A stretch of DNA of 6,481 nt from an uncultured Eubacteriales bacterium (GTDB lineage Bacteria > Bacillota_A > Clostridia > Lachnospirales > Cellulosilyticaceae): the NCBI GenBank assembly GCA_900556665.1, contig USPX01000117.1:1-6481 (forward strand). The letters are read 5' to 3'. Shown here piece by piece: positions 1 to 6,481 of this stretch (position 1 is the first letter of the stretch; each line of letters starts with the position of its first letter). The notes beneath the pieces were generated by a model that saw only the letters and a list, made by a program, of their open reading frames with translations, was not told where the DNA came from and made no database searches. Position numbers and translations under genes: made by a program.

Positions 1-2291
1 TCAGTACTTTCTACACCTGTTATAACTTCAATACCTTCCCAAATATTTTTAATCGTATAAATATGGAACTGGCCATTCTTAACAGCTTCTATTACTTCTT
101 CACTTAACATTAAATCTTGTTTATTTTGATAAGGAATGATTACACCTTCATTTCCTTTAAGTCCTTTCATATGACAGACTCTAAAGAAGCCTTCAATTTT
201 TTCATTGACCCCACCAATAGGTTGTATTTCACCAAACTGATTCACTGAACCTGTTGTTGCAATATTTTGCTTAATTGGTATTTCACCTAAACTAGATAAA
301 ATACCATAGAGTTCCGCACTAGAAGCACTATCGCCATCAATCTGACCATAGCTTTGCTCAAAGCAAATATTACAACTTAAAGATAAAGGAATTTTTTGAG
401 CAAATTCATAACCTAAAAAGCCTGTAATAATATGAATACCTTTTGTATGAATTGCTCCACTTAAATCTGCTGCCTTTTCAATATCTACAATGCCTTGCTT
501 ACCTTTATAAGTTGTAACTGTAATTTTCACAGGTCTACCAAAAGCATATTCATCTATGGTATATACTGCTAGACCATTGACTTGCCCTACTTTTTCTCCA
601 CTTGTTTGAATCAACGTAGTTTCTTCTATAATATGGTCATCTATTTCACGTTCTAATTTTTGATAAAAACCTCTTCTCAGATCAATAGCCTTTATAATAG
701 CTGCTTCATCAATTAGCCTTGAATTATATATGCCAGCTTCCCTTACCAGGTCAATATATTCTTCCATATTAGCCGGTAATTTCTTTGTATTGCCTACTTT
801 TCTTACACCATATTCTACAAGTCTTAAAAGGCCACCCACCGTCACATCTGGTAAGTCTTCAGCTTTACATCTTTTAGCAATCTTACTTGCAATGGCTGCA
901 ATATTATCCTTCGTATTTGTAATCTCATCCTCATAAATAACTTTCACTTTAAACAACTTTTTAAAGTCTTCATCATTAGCTGCTAGCACTTCATACACGC
1001 TTCTGCTCCCCATTAAAATTACTTTAATATTTGCCTTTACGGGCTGTGGTTTCATACTATTAGTCAGTGCGAGTCCCATATCTTCTGCATCTCTCATATG
1101 AATATAACCTGTTTTCAAAAGTTGTTTAATCGCTAACCAGCTACTTGGATTTTCTAAAATTCTTTGCATATGCAATATCAAATATCCCCCATTGGCTTTA
1201 TGAAAAAGTCCTGGTCTGATATGCATAAAGTCTGTATGCATATTATTCACTTCTGTATCTAAGAGTATTTTACCATTTAGGCAAATTTCACCTAACATAC
1301 TATCTTCGATAATTGGTGCACCACTATCTACTTCATGAGTTACAATTAAATTCACGCCATATTTATTTACCATTTTTTGAAGCTGATTACTATTAGTCCA
1401 TGGAAAGATCTCTTTAAACTTATTTTCTTCTACTTTTGGTTCTTCAAAAAGTTCTAAGTGCACTAATATATCTTCTGCAATGTCATTAAAGTATTTACGT
1501 AAAACTTTATAATTACTATATTTTTCTTTCAAAACTTTAATCATACTACCTACATAATTTAAGACAACTTCTTCTTCCAAATCACGTAAATAAGCTGCAT
1601 ATTTCTTTTCCTCTTCTTCAATACGTTCTGTAATATCATCTGCATATTCATAAAGTGTATCTAGCTTTTCTTCGATTTGCTTTTTTTGCATCTTAGAAAG
1701 GCCATTGTATTCTTCTTTAGAATATACTTCTCCGTCCTCATTAAGTGGTGCAAACCCTATGGTGCCACCTGTATTTTTGAGGGCAATCTCCATACTCTCT
1801 GACTTTTCGCTTAAATCTATAATAAGCTGCTGCTTAACTTTATCAAGTTCATCAAGTATGTCTTGTTTCTTTTGACTAATTTCTTTGCCTTGGAGTAGTA
1901 GGGGTAATTCCGTTAATATGCACTGGGTAAATTCTGTCATATCTGCTTTAAACACCTTACCATCTCCAGCTTGAAGTGCAATACACTGCGGTGTTTCTGG
2001 ACTTTTAAAATTATATATATAACAAATATCGTTTGGCGTTTGTTTGGTTTGGGCTTTTTGCTGTATCAAGTGCTTTATTGTGAGGTCGCGTTCTTTGTTA
2101 CTTTCGCCTACAATATAAACATTATAGCCTTCTGCCTCAATTAACATGCCTAGTTCAAGTGCTTTATCGGCACTTTCTTGCCCAATAATCCCTTCATTTC
2201 CACCTTGCTCTAATATTGTGGAAAAGGAAAAATCAGAAGGTTGATATGAAGTTTTAAGCTCATTCCAATTTAGCTCTTTAAGTGTGTTCAT
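1..2291 (-). CDS. Lon-family serine protease with degenerate AAA+ domain (LonC-like), C-terminus cut by window edge
   Basis: 763 complete codons are read from the ATG at 2289-2291 without a stop, and the frame leaves the window at base 1. The protein aligns by eye with the LonB-like family (AAA_32 plus Lon_C). Residues ~36-62 carry IIGQE...LIEAEGYNVYIVG. Residues ~135-280 form a charged, largely helical insertion. Residues ~363-390 carry HKANGGYLIL, and ~640-763 are the protease domain. The protease motif DGDSASSAE places the catalytic Ser at 655, and GGVNEKIEG places Lys at 698. The 43-residue spacing equals that of E. coli Lon (S679/K722). The P-loop position reads GESNKERD (62-69), with no G-K-S/T, and the Walker B acidic residue is His374 (GYLILHM). 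Cytosolic proteolysis without ATP hydrolysis is therefore inferred. A terminator upstream suggests it is transcribed on its own. The missing C-terminus is probably only a few tens of residues. Confidence 0.93.
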   Translation of the reverse strand, partial: MNTLKELNWNELKTSYQPSDFSFSTILEQGGNEGIIGQESADKALELGMLIEAEGYNVYIVGESNKERDLTIKHLIQQKAQTKQTPNDICYIYNFKSPETPQCIALQAGDGKVFKADMTEFTQCILTELPLLLQGKEISQKKQDILDELDKVKQQLIIDLSEKSESMEIALKNTGGTIGFAPLNEDGEVYSKEEYNGLSKMQKKQIEEKLDTLYEYADDITERIEEEEKKYAAYLRDLEEEVVLNYVGSMIKVLKEKYSNYKVLRKYFNDIAEDILVHLELFEEPKVEENKFKEIFPWTNSNQLQKMVNKYGVNLIVTHEVDSGAPIIEDSMLGEICLNGKILLDTEVNNMHTDFMHIRPGLFHKANGGYLILHMQRILENPSSWLAIKQLLKTGYIHMRDAEDMGLALTNSMKPQPVKANIKVILMGSRSVYEVLAANDEDFKKLFKVKVIYEDEITNTKDNIAAIASKIAKRCKAEDLPDVTVGGLLRLVEYGVRKVGNTKKLPANMEEYIDLVREAGIYNSRLIDEAAIIKAIDLRRGFYQKLEREIDDHIIEETTLIQTSGEKVGQVNGLAVYTIDEYAFGRPVKITVTTYKGKQGIVDIEKAADLSGAIHTKGIHIITGFLGYEFAQKIPLSLSCNICFEQSYGQIDGDSASSAELYGILSSLGEIPIKQNIATTGSVNQFGEIQPIGGVNEKIEGFFRVCHMKGLKGNEGVIIPYQNKQDLMLSEEVIEAVKNGQFHIYTIKNIWEGIEVITGVEST

Positions 2292-2297
2292 ATAATT

Positions 2298-2305
2298 CCC
2301 CCCTT
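2298..2305 (-). promoter_or_regulatory. Ribosome binding site of the Lon-like gene
   Basis: Minus-strand AAGGGGGG lies 6 nt before the ATG at 2289-2291 and fixes that start. The run of six G is unusual beside the AAAGGAG-type site of the neighbouring secreted-protein gene. I see no convincing -35/-10 pair between this site and the upstream terminator, so the promoter is unassigned. It must lie within 2306-2372 unless the gene depends on read-through. Confidence 0.7.
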
Positions 2306-2343
2306 AATACTACTATATTCCCAAGGGCCTTTATCATTTCGTT

Positions 2344-2358
2344 AAAAATGACATTTTT
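2344..2358. repeat. Short palindrome in the Lon-like gene leader
   Basis: AAAAATG and CATTTTT are perfect 7-bp inverted arms around a single central base. The 1-nt centre makes a hairpin unlikely, so if functional it would be a protein-binding DNA palindrome in the promoter region of the Lon-like gene. The arms are A/T-rich, and chance occurrence in this AT-rich sequence is a real possibility. Confidence 0.3.
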
Positions 2359-2372
2359 TTATATTTTTTACG

Positions 2373-2408
2373 AGAAAAGACGACTAGATTTACTTAGTCG
2401 TCTTTTCT
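2373..2408 (-). terminator. Intrinsic terminator after the secreted stalk-domain gene
   Basis: Perfect 14-bp inverted arms (2373-2386 and 2395-2408) enclose an 8-nt loop. On the minus strand the GC-containing core GACGACTA/TAGTCGTC is followed by TTTTCT. The structure begins 3 nt after the TAA of the secreted-protein gene and lies ~80 nt before the Lon-like start, so it separates the two transcription units. A-tracts precede the core on both strands, so it could work in both directions, but no plus-strand gene needs it here. Confidence 0.88.
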
Positions 2409-2411
2409 ATA

Positions 2412-4619
2412 TTAATTATTCCAATAATCTTTTGGTATAAAACCAATAAGTACAGGAGCTGCTGAACCATTTGGTAGCATATATTCAAATGTTCTTGTTT
2501 GTCCTGCTTTAATTGTACCTAAAACTGCAGCTTTAGAAGTATCTGCTGTAAATGAACCTGTCTCTGGAATATTATAAACCTCTCCAGTATCTAACCATTT
2601 AATAGCCCCTCTAAAGTTAGTTGCTCTAGGATTTAAAATCACACCTGTATCTACTGCTGAACTAATAGTGATACGATAGGTTACCCCAAAGTTACCACGA
2701 TTTTGAACAATCTCACCTGTAATGGCATCATGTCCATTCACCCATTCTTCTTTGCCAGTCCCTAGTAGTAATTTAGTTGGTTCATCCCCAAGTAGGGTTA
2801 ATTTATATGTAAGTTCTGTTGTATCAAAAGTGCCTCTTGGATGGACATCTTGTTGAAGTAACTCCATGCCTACCATATCTTCAAGTGTCACACCATGTTT
2901 TACAGAGGCTGTTGTAAATTTCACAGCGCCTGTTGTTTCAATGTCCATTAAGCCGGAAATACATTGTCCATATGTCCATTTACTTGCCTTTGAATCATAC
3001 ACGAATTTACGTTCTCCAGGTTGTAATGTATACACTTCTTTTTCACTACCCACTAAGTAATCATAAAGTACTTTTTGACCAATACGTAAAATGTCTGTGG
3101 CTGGTCCTTTTACTGACTTATTATTAATAATCACCTTCACAGGTTGATCAGTTGTATTTTCTGCTACTACTACAAGTCTACGATTATCACTTGATACGCC
3201 ATTTGTGTTATAACCATTTAAATGGTGAATTAACATACGACCTTTTCCATTAATGGTATCACGATATAAAAGCCCATCTCTTGAAACAACCTCTGGTGAA
3301 TCACTCATAATCAGAGTCCCTAATGTTTTACCTGTTTCACTAATGTACGCATCTGCATAGTCACGATAATTTACTTTTTCAAAGTTATCAATCACTTCGC
3401 CAATACTACCTTCTGTAAAGCGATACATTAACTCACTTTTCAATACATCGCTACTTACGCGAATTCTAGTTTCTACTTTTTCACTACGATTACCTGCTGC
3501 ATCATCTAGCTCTAAAGTGATAATATAATCACCTTCTGTAAATAGTGCCTTAGGCTTTCCTAATATTGCCTTATTCTCTGGATCTTCTGCATGGCGATAT
3601 GTCCATTTTTCATTCGTAATCTTTTCCCAGCTTTCATTATCATAAGAATAAGTTAGCTTTATATTTTCTCCTTGAGAATATGTAGCTTTATAAGGTTCTA
3701 AGAATGTAATAACAGGTGGTTTATTAGGTTCTACTGTTAACTCTCTTTCATACCACTCACTCCATAAACCTCTTTTATCTTTAACTTGAAGGGCGATTGT
3801 ATATGTTCCTGCTTTAGGTGCTTTGAGTTTCGCTTTAATATCGCTACCGCTCCAGTTCATATCCCCTGATATTTTCCATTTATGTTCTACAATCTTATCA
3901 TGTTCTGGATCTGTGCTACCATCAATAATCTGTATACTTTGCCCTTCTGTAAAAGTAGATTGCCCAAAGTAGAAATAAGCACTTGGCGCTGTATTTGGTC
4001 TATCATCTCTACCCTTTAATATAATTTGCTTTGTATTTTTATCATACTCTGATGTAATCCCAAAGCTTTCACTAATAAAACGTACTGGTAACATTGTTGT
4101 ACCATTTTGTGTAAAAGGTGCTGCTTCTAACGTAACATAGTTCCCGTTAACCATAGCCATTTTACTGCCAATAGTTACGATAATTTCTTGGTCACCTTTT
4201 CTTACTGTAACCCTTTGAATCTCTGGTTCCCATTCTACTTCCCCACCTACAATTTCATCTACAACAAAACGAAGTGGTAAAAATGTACGTTCATTTACAA
4301 CTGTTGGTGGATTTAAAAGTTGTTCTTTGCTCCCATTTACATATGCTACTTTAGAATTTAAAGTTAATATAACTTCTGTAGCTATGCCACTTGTTACGTT
4401 TTCTTCCATTAAACTTTCTGCATTTAATTCTGTTATAGATTTTACATCATATGCATCTAGGCCTTCATATCCAGTTAGATTTGATTCGTTTGCTACTTCT
4501 TTTTCTGTACTTTCTTCCTGAGTCATTATTTTGTTTGCCTGCGTTTCTTCAGCAAATGTATAAGAACTACCAAAAGCCAATGTACTAAGTAGTAATATGC
4601 TAGTCAATTTTCTCTTCAT
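2412..4619 (-). CDS. Secreted copper amine oxidase N-terminal (stalk) domain protein with two PKD/Ig-like domains
   Basis: This is a 735-residue exported protein of unknown function. Residues 1-23 form a Sec signal peptide: MKRK, a hydrophobic core, then likely cleavage after TFA|EE. Residues 24-80 are an acidic linker. Residues ~83-202 hold two copies of the Cu_amine_oxidN1/stalk repeat, with VNG at 94-96 and 157-159 and RTFLPLRFV/TTMLPVRFI at 111-119 and 174-182. Residues ~209-297 and ~300-389 look like PKD/Ig-like beta domains (DGSTDPEHD; AGTYTIALQVKD; EGDYIITLELDD). Residues ~395-735 are predicted beta-rich and have no domain I can name. There is no transmembrane anchor, LPXTG or SLH domain, so the protein is probably released or held at the wall non-covalently. 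No catalytic amine oxidase domain is present, so the family name does not imply enzyme activity. The start is supported by AAAAGGAG at 4626-4633, 6 nt upstream. The gene has its own promoter and terminator. Confidence 0.92.
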   Translation of the reverse strand: MKRKLTSILLLSTLAFGSSYTFAEETQANKIMTQEESTEKEVANESNLTGYEGLDAYDVKSITELNAESLMEENVTSGIATEVILTLNSKVAYVNGSKEQLLNPPTVVNERTFLPLRFVVDEIVGGEVEWEPEIQRVTVRKGDQEIIVTIGSKMAMVNGNYVTLEAAPFTQNGTTMLPVRFISESFGITSEYDKNTKQIILKGRDDRPNTAPSAYFYFGQSTFTEGQSIQIIDGSTDPEHDKIVEHKWKISGDMNWSGSDIKAKLKAPKAGTYTIALQVKDKRGLWSEWYERELTVEPNKPPVITFLEPYKATYSQGENIKLTYSYDNESWEKITNEKWTYRHAEDPENKAILGKPKALFTEGDYIITLELDDAAGNRSEKVETRIRVSSDVLKSELMYRFTEGSIGEVIDNFEKVNYRDYADAYISETGKTLGTLIMSDSPEVVSRDGLLYRDTINGKGRMLIHHLNGYNTNGVSSDNRRLVVVAENTTDQPVKVIINNKSVKGPATDILRIGQKVLYDYLVGSEKEVYTLQPGERKFVYDSKASKWTYGQCISGLMDIETTGAVKFTTASVKHGVTLEDMVGMELLQQDVHPRGTFDTTELTYKLTLLGDEPTKLLLGTGKEEWVNGHDAITGEIVQNRGNFGVTYRITISSAVDTGVILNPRATNFRGAIKWLDTGEVYNIPETGSFTADTSKAAVLGTIKAGQTRTFEYMLPNGSAAPVLIGFIPKDYWNN

Positions 4620-4631
4620 AACCTACTCCTT

Positions 4632-4693
4632 TTAAGCTTCAATCCTTTTCTATCATTTCTCAACCGAATTATTATACCATATTGAAGCCTTAA
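4632..4693. repeat. Interrupted inverted repeat bracketing the stalk-gene promoter
   Basis: TTAAGCTTCAAT at 4632-4643 is the inverse of ATTGAAGCCTTAA at 4681-4693, apart from one extra C/G in the second arm. The arms lie on either side of the -10 element: one fills most of the -35/-10 spacer and the other sits in the leader, touching the ribosome binding site. With the start point predicted near 4664, only the gene-proximal arm is transcribed. A DNA operator with two half-sites about 50 bp apart is therefore more likely than an RNA hairpin. No binding protein can be named. Confidence 0.45.
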
Positions 4694-4699
4694 GACACT
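4671..4699 (-). promoter_or_regulatory. Extended -10 sigma-A-type promoter of the stalk-domain gene
   Basis: Minus-strand TGGTATAAT supplies a consensus -10 (TATAAT, 4671-4676) with an extended TG (4678-4679). At 17-bp spacing the -35 position (4694-4699) reads AGTGTC, a poor match to TTGACA; the extended -10 would compensate. Transcription should start near 4664, giving a ~45-nt leader that contains the AAAAGGAG site. Inverted-repeat arms flank the -10, which suggests control at this promoter. Confidence 0.65.
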
Positions 4700-4785
4700 T
4701 TTTATTCATATTCTGTAATATAAACGTAATATATCAAAACTTATTATTTTACAAAATACACTGCAGCCTTCTAGCATATTTTATA

Positions 4786-4826
4786 AAATAATAAAAGTAC
4801 AGACAGTGTCTGTACTTTTATTATTT
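4786..4826 (-). terminator. Intrinsic terminator of the tsaE-tsaB-rimI block
   Basis: Arms of 20 bp, perfect, lie at 4786-4805 and 4807-4826 around one central base. In RNA the core would fold as GTACAGAC-AGT-GTCTGTAC, followed on the minus strand by TTTTATTATTT, a standard Rho-independent form. It begins 36 nt after the rimI stop. The palindrome is symmetric, so it can also stop plus-strand transcription, although no gene converges on it. Confidence 0.88.
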
Positions 4827-4862
4827 ATACTTTAAGTAAATTACCTTAAGACATAAAAATAT

Positions 4863-5309
4863 TTAATTAGCCCTTACTTCATATGCCATAATAACGGCAT
4901 CTTCTGTTGGCTTTTGGTAATAATTTTTACGTACAGCAATTTGCTCAAAGCCATTTTTAAGATAAAGCTTTTTGGCCACCTCATTGCTTGCTCTTACTTC
5001 TAATGTAATGCGTTCAAAGCCTTGTTTTAAACTATAGGCAAGAAGGCTCTCCATAATAAGCTGTCCATAACCTTGACCACGATAAGTGCTATCTACAGCT
5101 ATATTTGTCACTTCCCCTTCTCCCAGTATACCCCAAAGCCCACCATAGCCTACTATATTTCCTCCTGCTTCTACAACCACATAATAGGCCAGTTGATTTT
5201 CTATCTCTTTTTTTAAAGAGTCTAATGACCAAGGCATACTAAAGCTGCGACATTCTAAGTCGTAAACTGCTTCAAGATCGGCCAGTGTCATATTTCTAAC
5301 AATTGCCAT
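4863..5309 (-). CDS. rimI: RimI-type GNAT N-acetyltransferase
   Basis: This is a 148-residue single-domain GNAT enzyme that transfers acetyl from acetyl-CoA to an N-terminal alpha-amino group. In enterobacteria the substrate is ribosomal protein bS18; the substrate here is inferred. The acetyl-CoA loop is RGQGYG (77-82), after the GEVTNIAVD strand. LEVRASN with Glu104 and LYLKNGF with Tyr116 match the catalytic Glu103/Tyr115 pair of enterobacterial RimI. The RKNYYQKPTEDAVIM stretch (127-141) is the usual RimI C-terminal signature. Length is typical. The ATG lies inside the end of tsaB (14-nt overlap), with AAAGGAA about 8 nt upstream in tsaB codons. That favours it over the internal Met7 and implies translational coupling. 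It is the last gene before the terminator. Confidence 0.93.
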   Translation of the reverse strand: MAIVRNMTLADLEAVYDLECRSFSMPWSLDSLKKEIENQLAYYVVVEAGGNIVGYGGLWGILGEGEVTNIAVDSTYRGQGYGQLIMESLLAYSLKQGFERITLEVRASNEVAKKLYLKNGFEQIAVRKNYYQKPTEDAVIMAYEVRAN

Positions 5310-6021
5310 GAGCTTGTTCCTTTGCTAAACGCTCTTCACGTTCTCTCTCAGCTTGAGATTTACGAAGATAAATAGGCACGAAACTTGCAGCATCACAGCT
5401 TTCACCTCTTGCATAGGCTTTACATGCAGCTTCTGCTAAAGTACTTGCACGTTGAAGATTTAAGAATCCTGGTGCAAATAAAGCACGCTCACCTAATTTA
5501 CTTACGATTTTTTCTCTGTAAACATCTACACCGTCACCTAAGAAAAGAATGTCTTCTTCTTTAGTTGCTAACATTTCTAAGTGTTCATCCATATCACATG
5601 CTAAATGGTCTGTTAAACGTTTTAATTCATCATTTTCCCATTTATAAACTGCTGTATACACTTGATTTCTACGTGCATCCATAATTGGACAAATTGTAGC
5701 TGATGTATGTGTCATATTATGTGCTAAAGCATCTAAAGTTGGAATACCTACTACTGGTACATTTAATGCCATGGCTAATGCTTTTGCTGTAGTCACGCCA
5801 ATACGAAGTCCTGTGAAAGACCCAGGGCCACTTGTAACTGCAACTGCATCTAAGTTTTCTAAATCTATCCCTATTAAATCACGCATATGTTCAAGCATTG
5901 GCATAATTGTCTCAGAGTGTGTTAACTTATGACAAATATAATATTCTCCTGCTAATTTACCATCTCTAATGTACGCTACACTTCCAGCAACACCAGAAGC
6001 GTCGATTGCTAATATGTTCAT
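5296..6021 (-). CDS. tsaB: tRNA t6A37 biosynthesis protein TsaB (YeaZ)
   Basis: 241 residues, the usual size for TsaB. It is an ASKHA-fold protein that dimerises with TsaD and, with TsaE, helps transfer threonylcarbamoyl from threonylcarbamoyl-AMP to A37 of ANN-decoding tRNAs in the cytosol. Visible signatures are the N-terminal MNILAIDAS, HSETIMPML (35-43), the hallmark TSGPGSFTGLRIG (63-75) continuing into TTAKALA, PIMDARRNQVY (112-122) and the C-terminal PIYLRKSQAE (216-225). TsaB itself is not expected to be catalytic. The start lies 8 nt after the tsaE stop, with AGGTGG in the gap. The gene ends in TAG, overlapping rimI. The very end (about 223-237) is highly charged, a common feature of clostridial TsaB tails. 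Confidence 0.95.
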   Translation of the reverse strand: MNILAIDASGVAGSVAYIRDGKLAGEYYICHKLTHSETIMPMLEHMRDLIGIDLENLDAVAVTSGPGSFTGLRIGVTTAKALAMALNVPVVGIPTLDALAHNMTHTSATICPIMDARRNQVYTAVYKWENDELKRLTDHLACDMDEHLEMLATKEEDILFLGDGVDVYREKIVSKLGERALFAPGFLNLQRASTLAEAACKAYARGESCDAASFVPIYLRKSQAEREREERLAKEQAHGNC

Positions 6022-6029
6022 TCTTCCAC

Positions 6030-6452
6030 CTACTTTATAGTTATTTTACGATAGTCAAAGCCTTTTTCTAAGTCTTTCTCAATATAAATCCATTTTGCTT
6101 CTTGTGGAATCACATCCTCCACATTGTTTGCCCACTCTACAAGGCACACACCTTTGCCATAGAAATAATCTTCATAACCAATCATTTCAAGTTCATCTGG
6201 ATCTTCAATACGATACATATCAAAGTGATATAAAGGTTTTTCTGCATCATATTCTTGTACAATTGTAAAGGTTGGACTTGTAATAGGATCTGTAATACCT
6301 AATCCTTCTGCAAAGCCTTTAGAAAATACAGTTTTCCCTACACCTAAATCACCTATTAAACAATATATATCCCCAGGTAAACTGTTTTGTGCGATTTTAT
6401 ATCCGATCTCAAAGGTTTCCCTTTCATTTGTTGTCTCATAAACAGTCATCAT
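6030..6452 (-). CDS. tsaE: tRNA t6A37 biosynthesis ATPase TsaE (YjeE)
   Basis: A 140-residue P-loop ATPase whose ATP hydrolysis is needed for turnover of the TsaB-TsaD-TsaE t6A complex. The Walker A motif is GDLGVGKT (34-41). Family motifs follow: ITSPTFTIVQEY (57-68), YHFDMYRI (75-82), DELEMIGYEDYF (86-97) and the Walker-B-like LVEWANN (104-110). All key positions look intact and the length is normal. Two ATGs are adjacent (6450-6452 and 6447-6449). The first is chosen because GAGAGAGG at 6460-6467 is 7 nt away, and an in-frame TAA directly upstream rules out a longer protein. It is the first visible gene of the block; its promoter, or an upstream cotranscribed gene, lies beyond 6481. Confidence 0.96.
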   Translation of the reverse strand: MMTVYETTNERETFEIGYKIAQNSLPGDIYCLIGDLGVGKTVFSKGFAEGLGITDPITSPTFTIVQEYDAEKPLYHFDMYRIEDPDELEMIGYEDYFYGKGVCLVEWANNVEDVIPQEAKWIYIEKDLEKGFDYRKITIK

Positions 6453-6481
6453 TTATTATCCTCTCTCATATGTCATTACTT

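Noticed and set aside
730..936. Plus-strand open frame of 68 codons
   Set aside because: It lies antisense within the Lon-like gene, has no ribosome binding site and no recognisable protein features; the opposite strand encodes conserved Lon sequence here.
1680..1686. In-frame A AAA AAG heptamer in the Lon-like gene (codons 202-204), the slippery type used in dnaX
   Set aside because: A -1 shift would reach a stop after about 10 codons. No Shine-Dalgarno-like stimulator precedes it and I see no clear hairpin after it. Runs of A are common in AAA/AAG-rich helical segments of AT-rich genes.
1..2291. Lon-like gene as a pseudogene
   Set aside because: The frame is open for more than 760 codons with a good ribosome binding site and an intact protease dyad. 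The changes are confined to nucleotide-binding positions, which suggests altered function rather than decay.
2866..3127. Two overlapping plus-strand open frames of 64 codons each
   Set aside because: Both are antisense to the secreted stalk-domain gene, overlap each other in different frames and lack start signals.
4327..4521. Plus-strand open frame of 64 codons
   Set aside because: It is antisense to the linker and first stalk repeat of the secreted protein, with no ribosome binding site and no family resemblance.
2412..4619. Reading the stalk-domain protein as a copper amine oxidase enzyme
   Set aside because: Only the N-terminal repeat domain is shared. The large catalytic domain and its Asn-Tyr-Asp/Glu-Tyr cofactor motif are absent; VNYRDY at 417-422 is not that motif.
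4700..4785. Second promoter upstream of the stalk-domain gene (TTGATA and nearby TATATT-like hexamers)
   Set aside because: No pair has acceptable 16-18 bp spacing with two good hexamers; such matches are expected by chance in this AT-rich spacer.

Overview
The window is AT-rich, and all five recognisable genes lie on the minus strand, so transcription runs from high to low coordinates. Codon choice, strong AGGAG-type ribosome binding sites, short T-tailed hairpin terminators and the gene families point to a low-GC Firmicute of class Clostridia. A Lachnospiraceae/Cellulosilyticum-like bacterium is my best guess, from general familiarity and not from any search.

Region A (about 4786-6452) is an operon-like block, tsaE-tsaB-rimI. 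TsaE (P-loop ATPase) and TsaB (TsaD partner) belong to the machinery that makes the universal t6A37 modification of tRNAs reading ANN codons. RimI is a GNAT N-acetyltransferase that commonly travels with them. The genes are 8 nt apart (tsaE/tsaB) or overlap by 14 nt (tsaB/rimI). The block ends at a hairpin terminator with 20-bp perfect arms. tsaD, the catalytic partner, is not in the window.

Region B (about 2373-4700) is a single-gene unit. It has an extended -10 promoter, an interrupted inverted repeat flanking that -10, and a 735-residue secreted protein. The protein has a signal peptide, a two-repeat 'copper amine oxidase N-terminal' (stalk) domain, two PKD/Ig-like beta domains and a C-terminal region of about 340 residues with no function I can name. 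A terminator follows directly.

Region C (1-2291, running off the left edge) is a Lon-family protease of the LonB/AAA_32-like architecture. Its proteolytic Ser655-Lys698 dyad is intact, but the Walker A and Walker B motifs of its AAA+ domain are both lost. This makes it a candidate ATP-independent, LonC-like protease and is the most interesting item in the window.

No RNA genes, insertion sequences, CRISPR arrays or phage features are visible. The two intergenic gaps (120 and 243 bp) are accounted for by terminators, a promoter and leader sequences. Apart from the degenerate Lon and the uncharacterised part of the surface protein, this reads as ordinary core-genome sequence.
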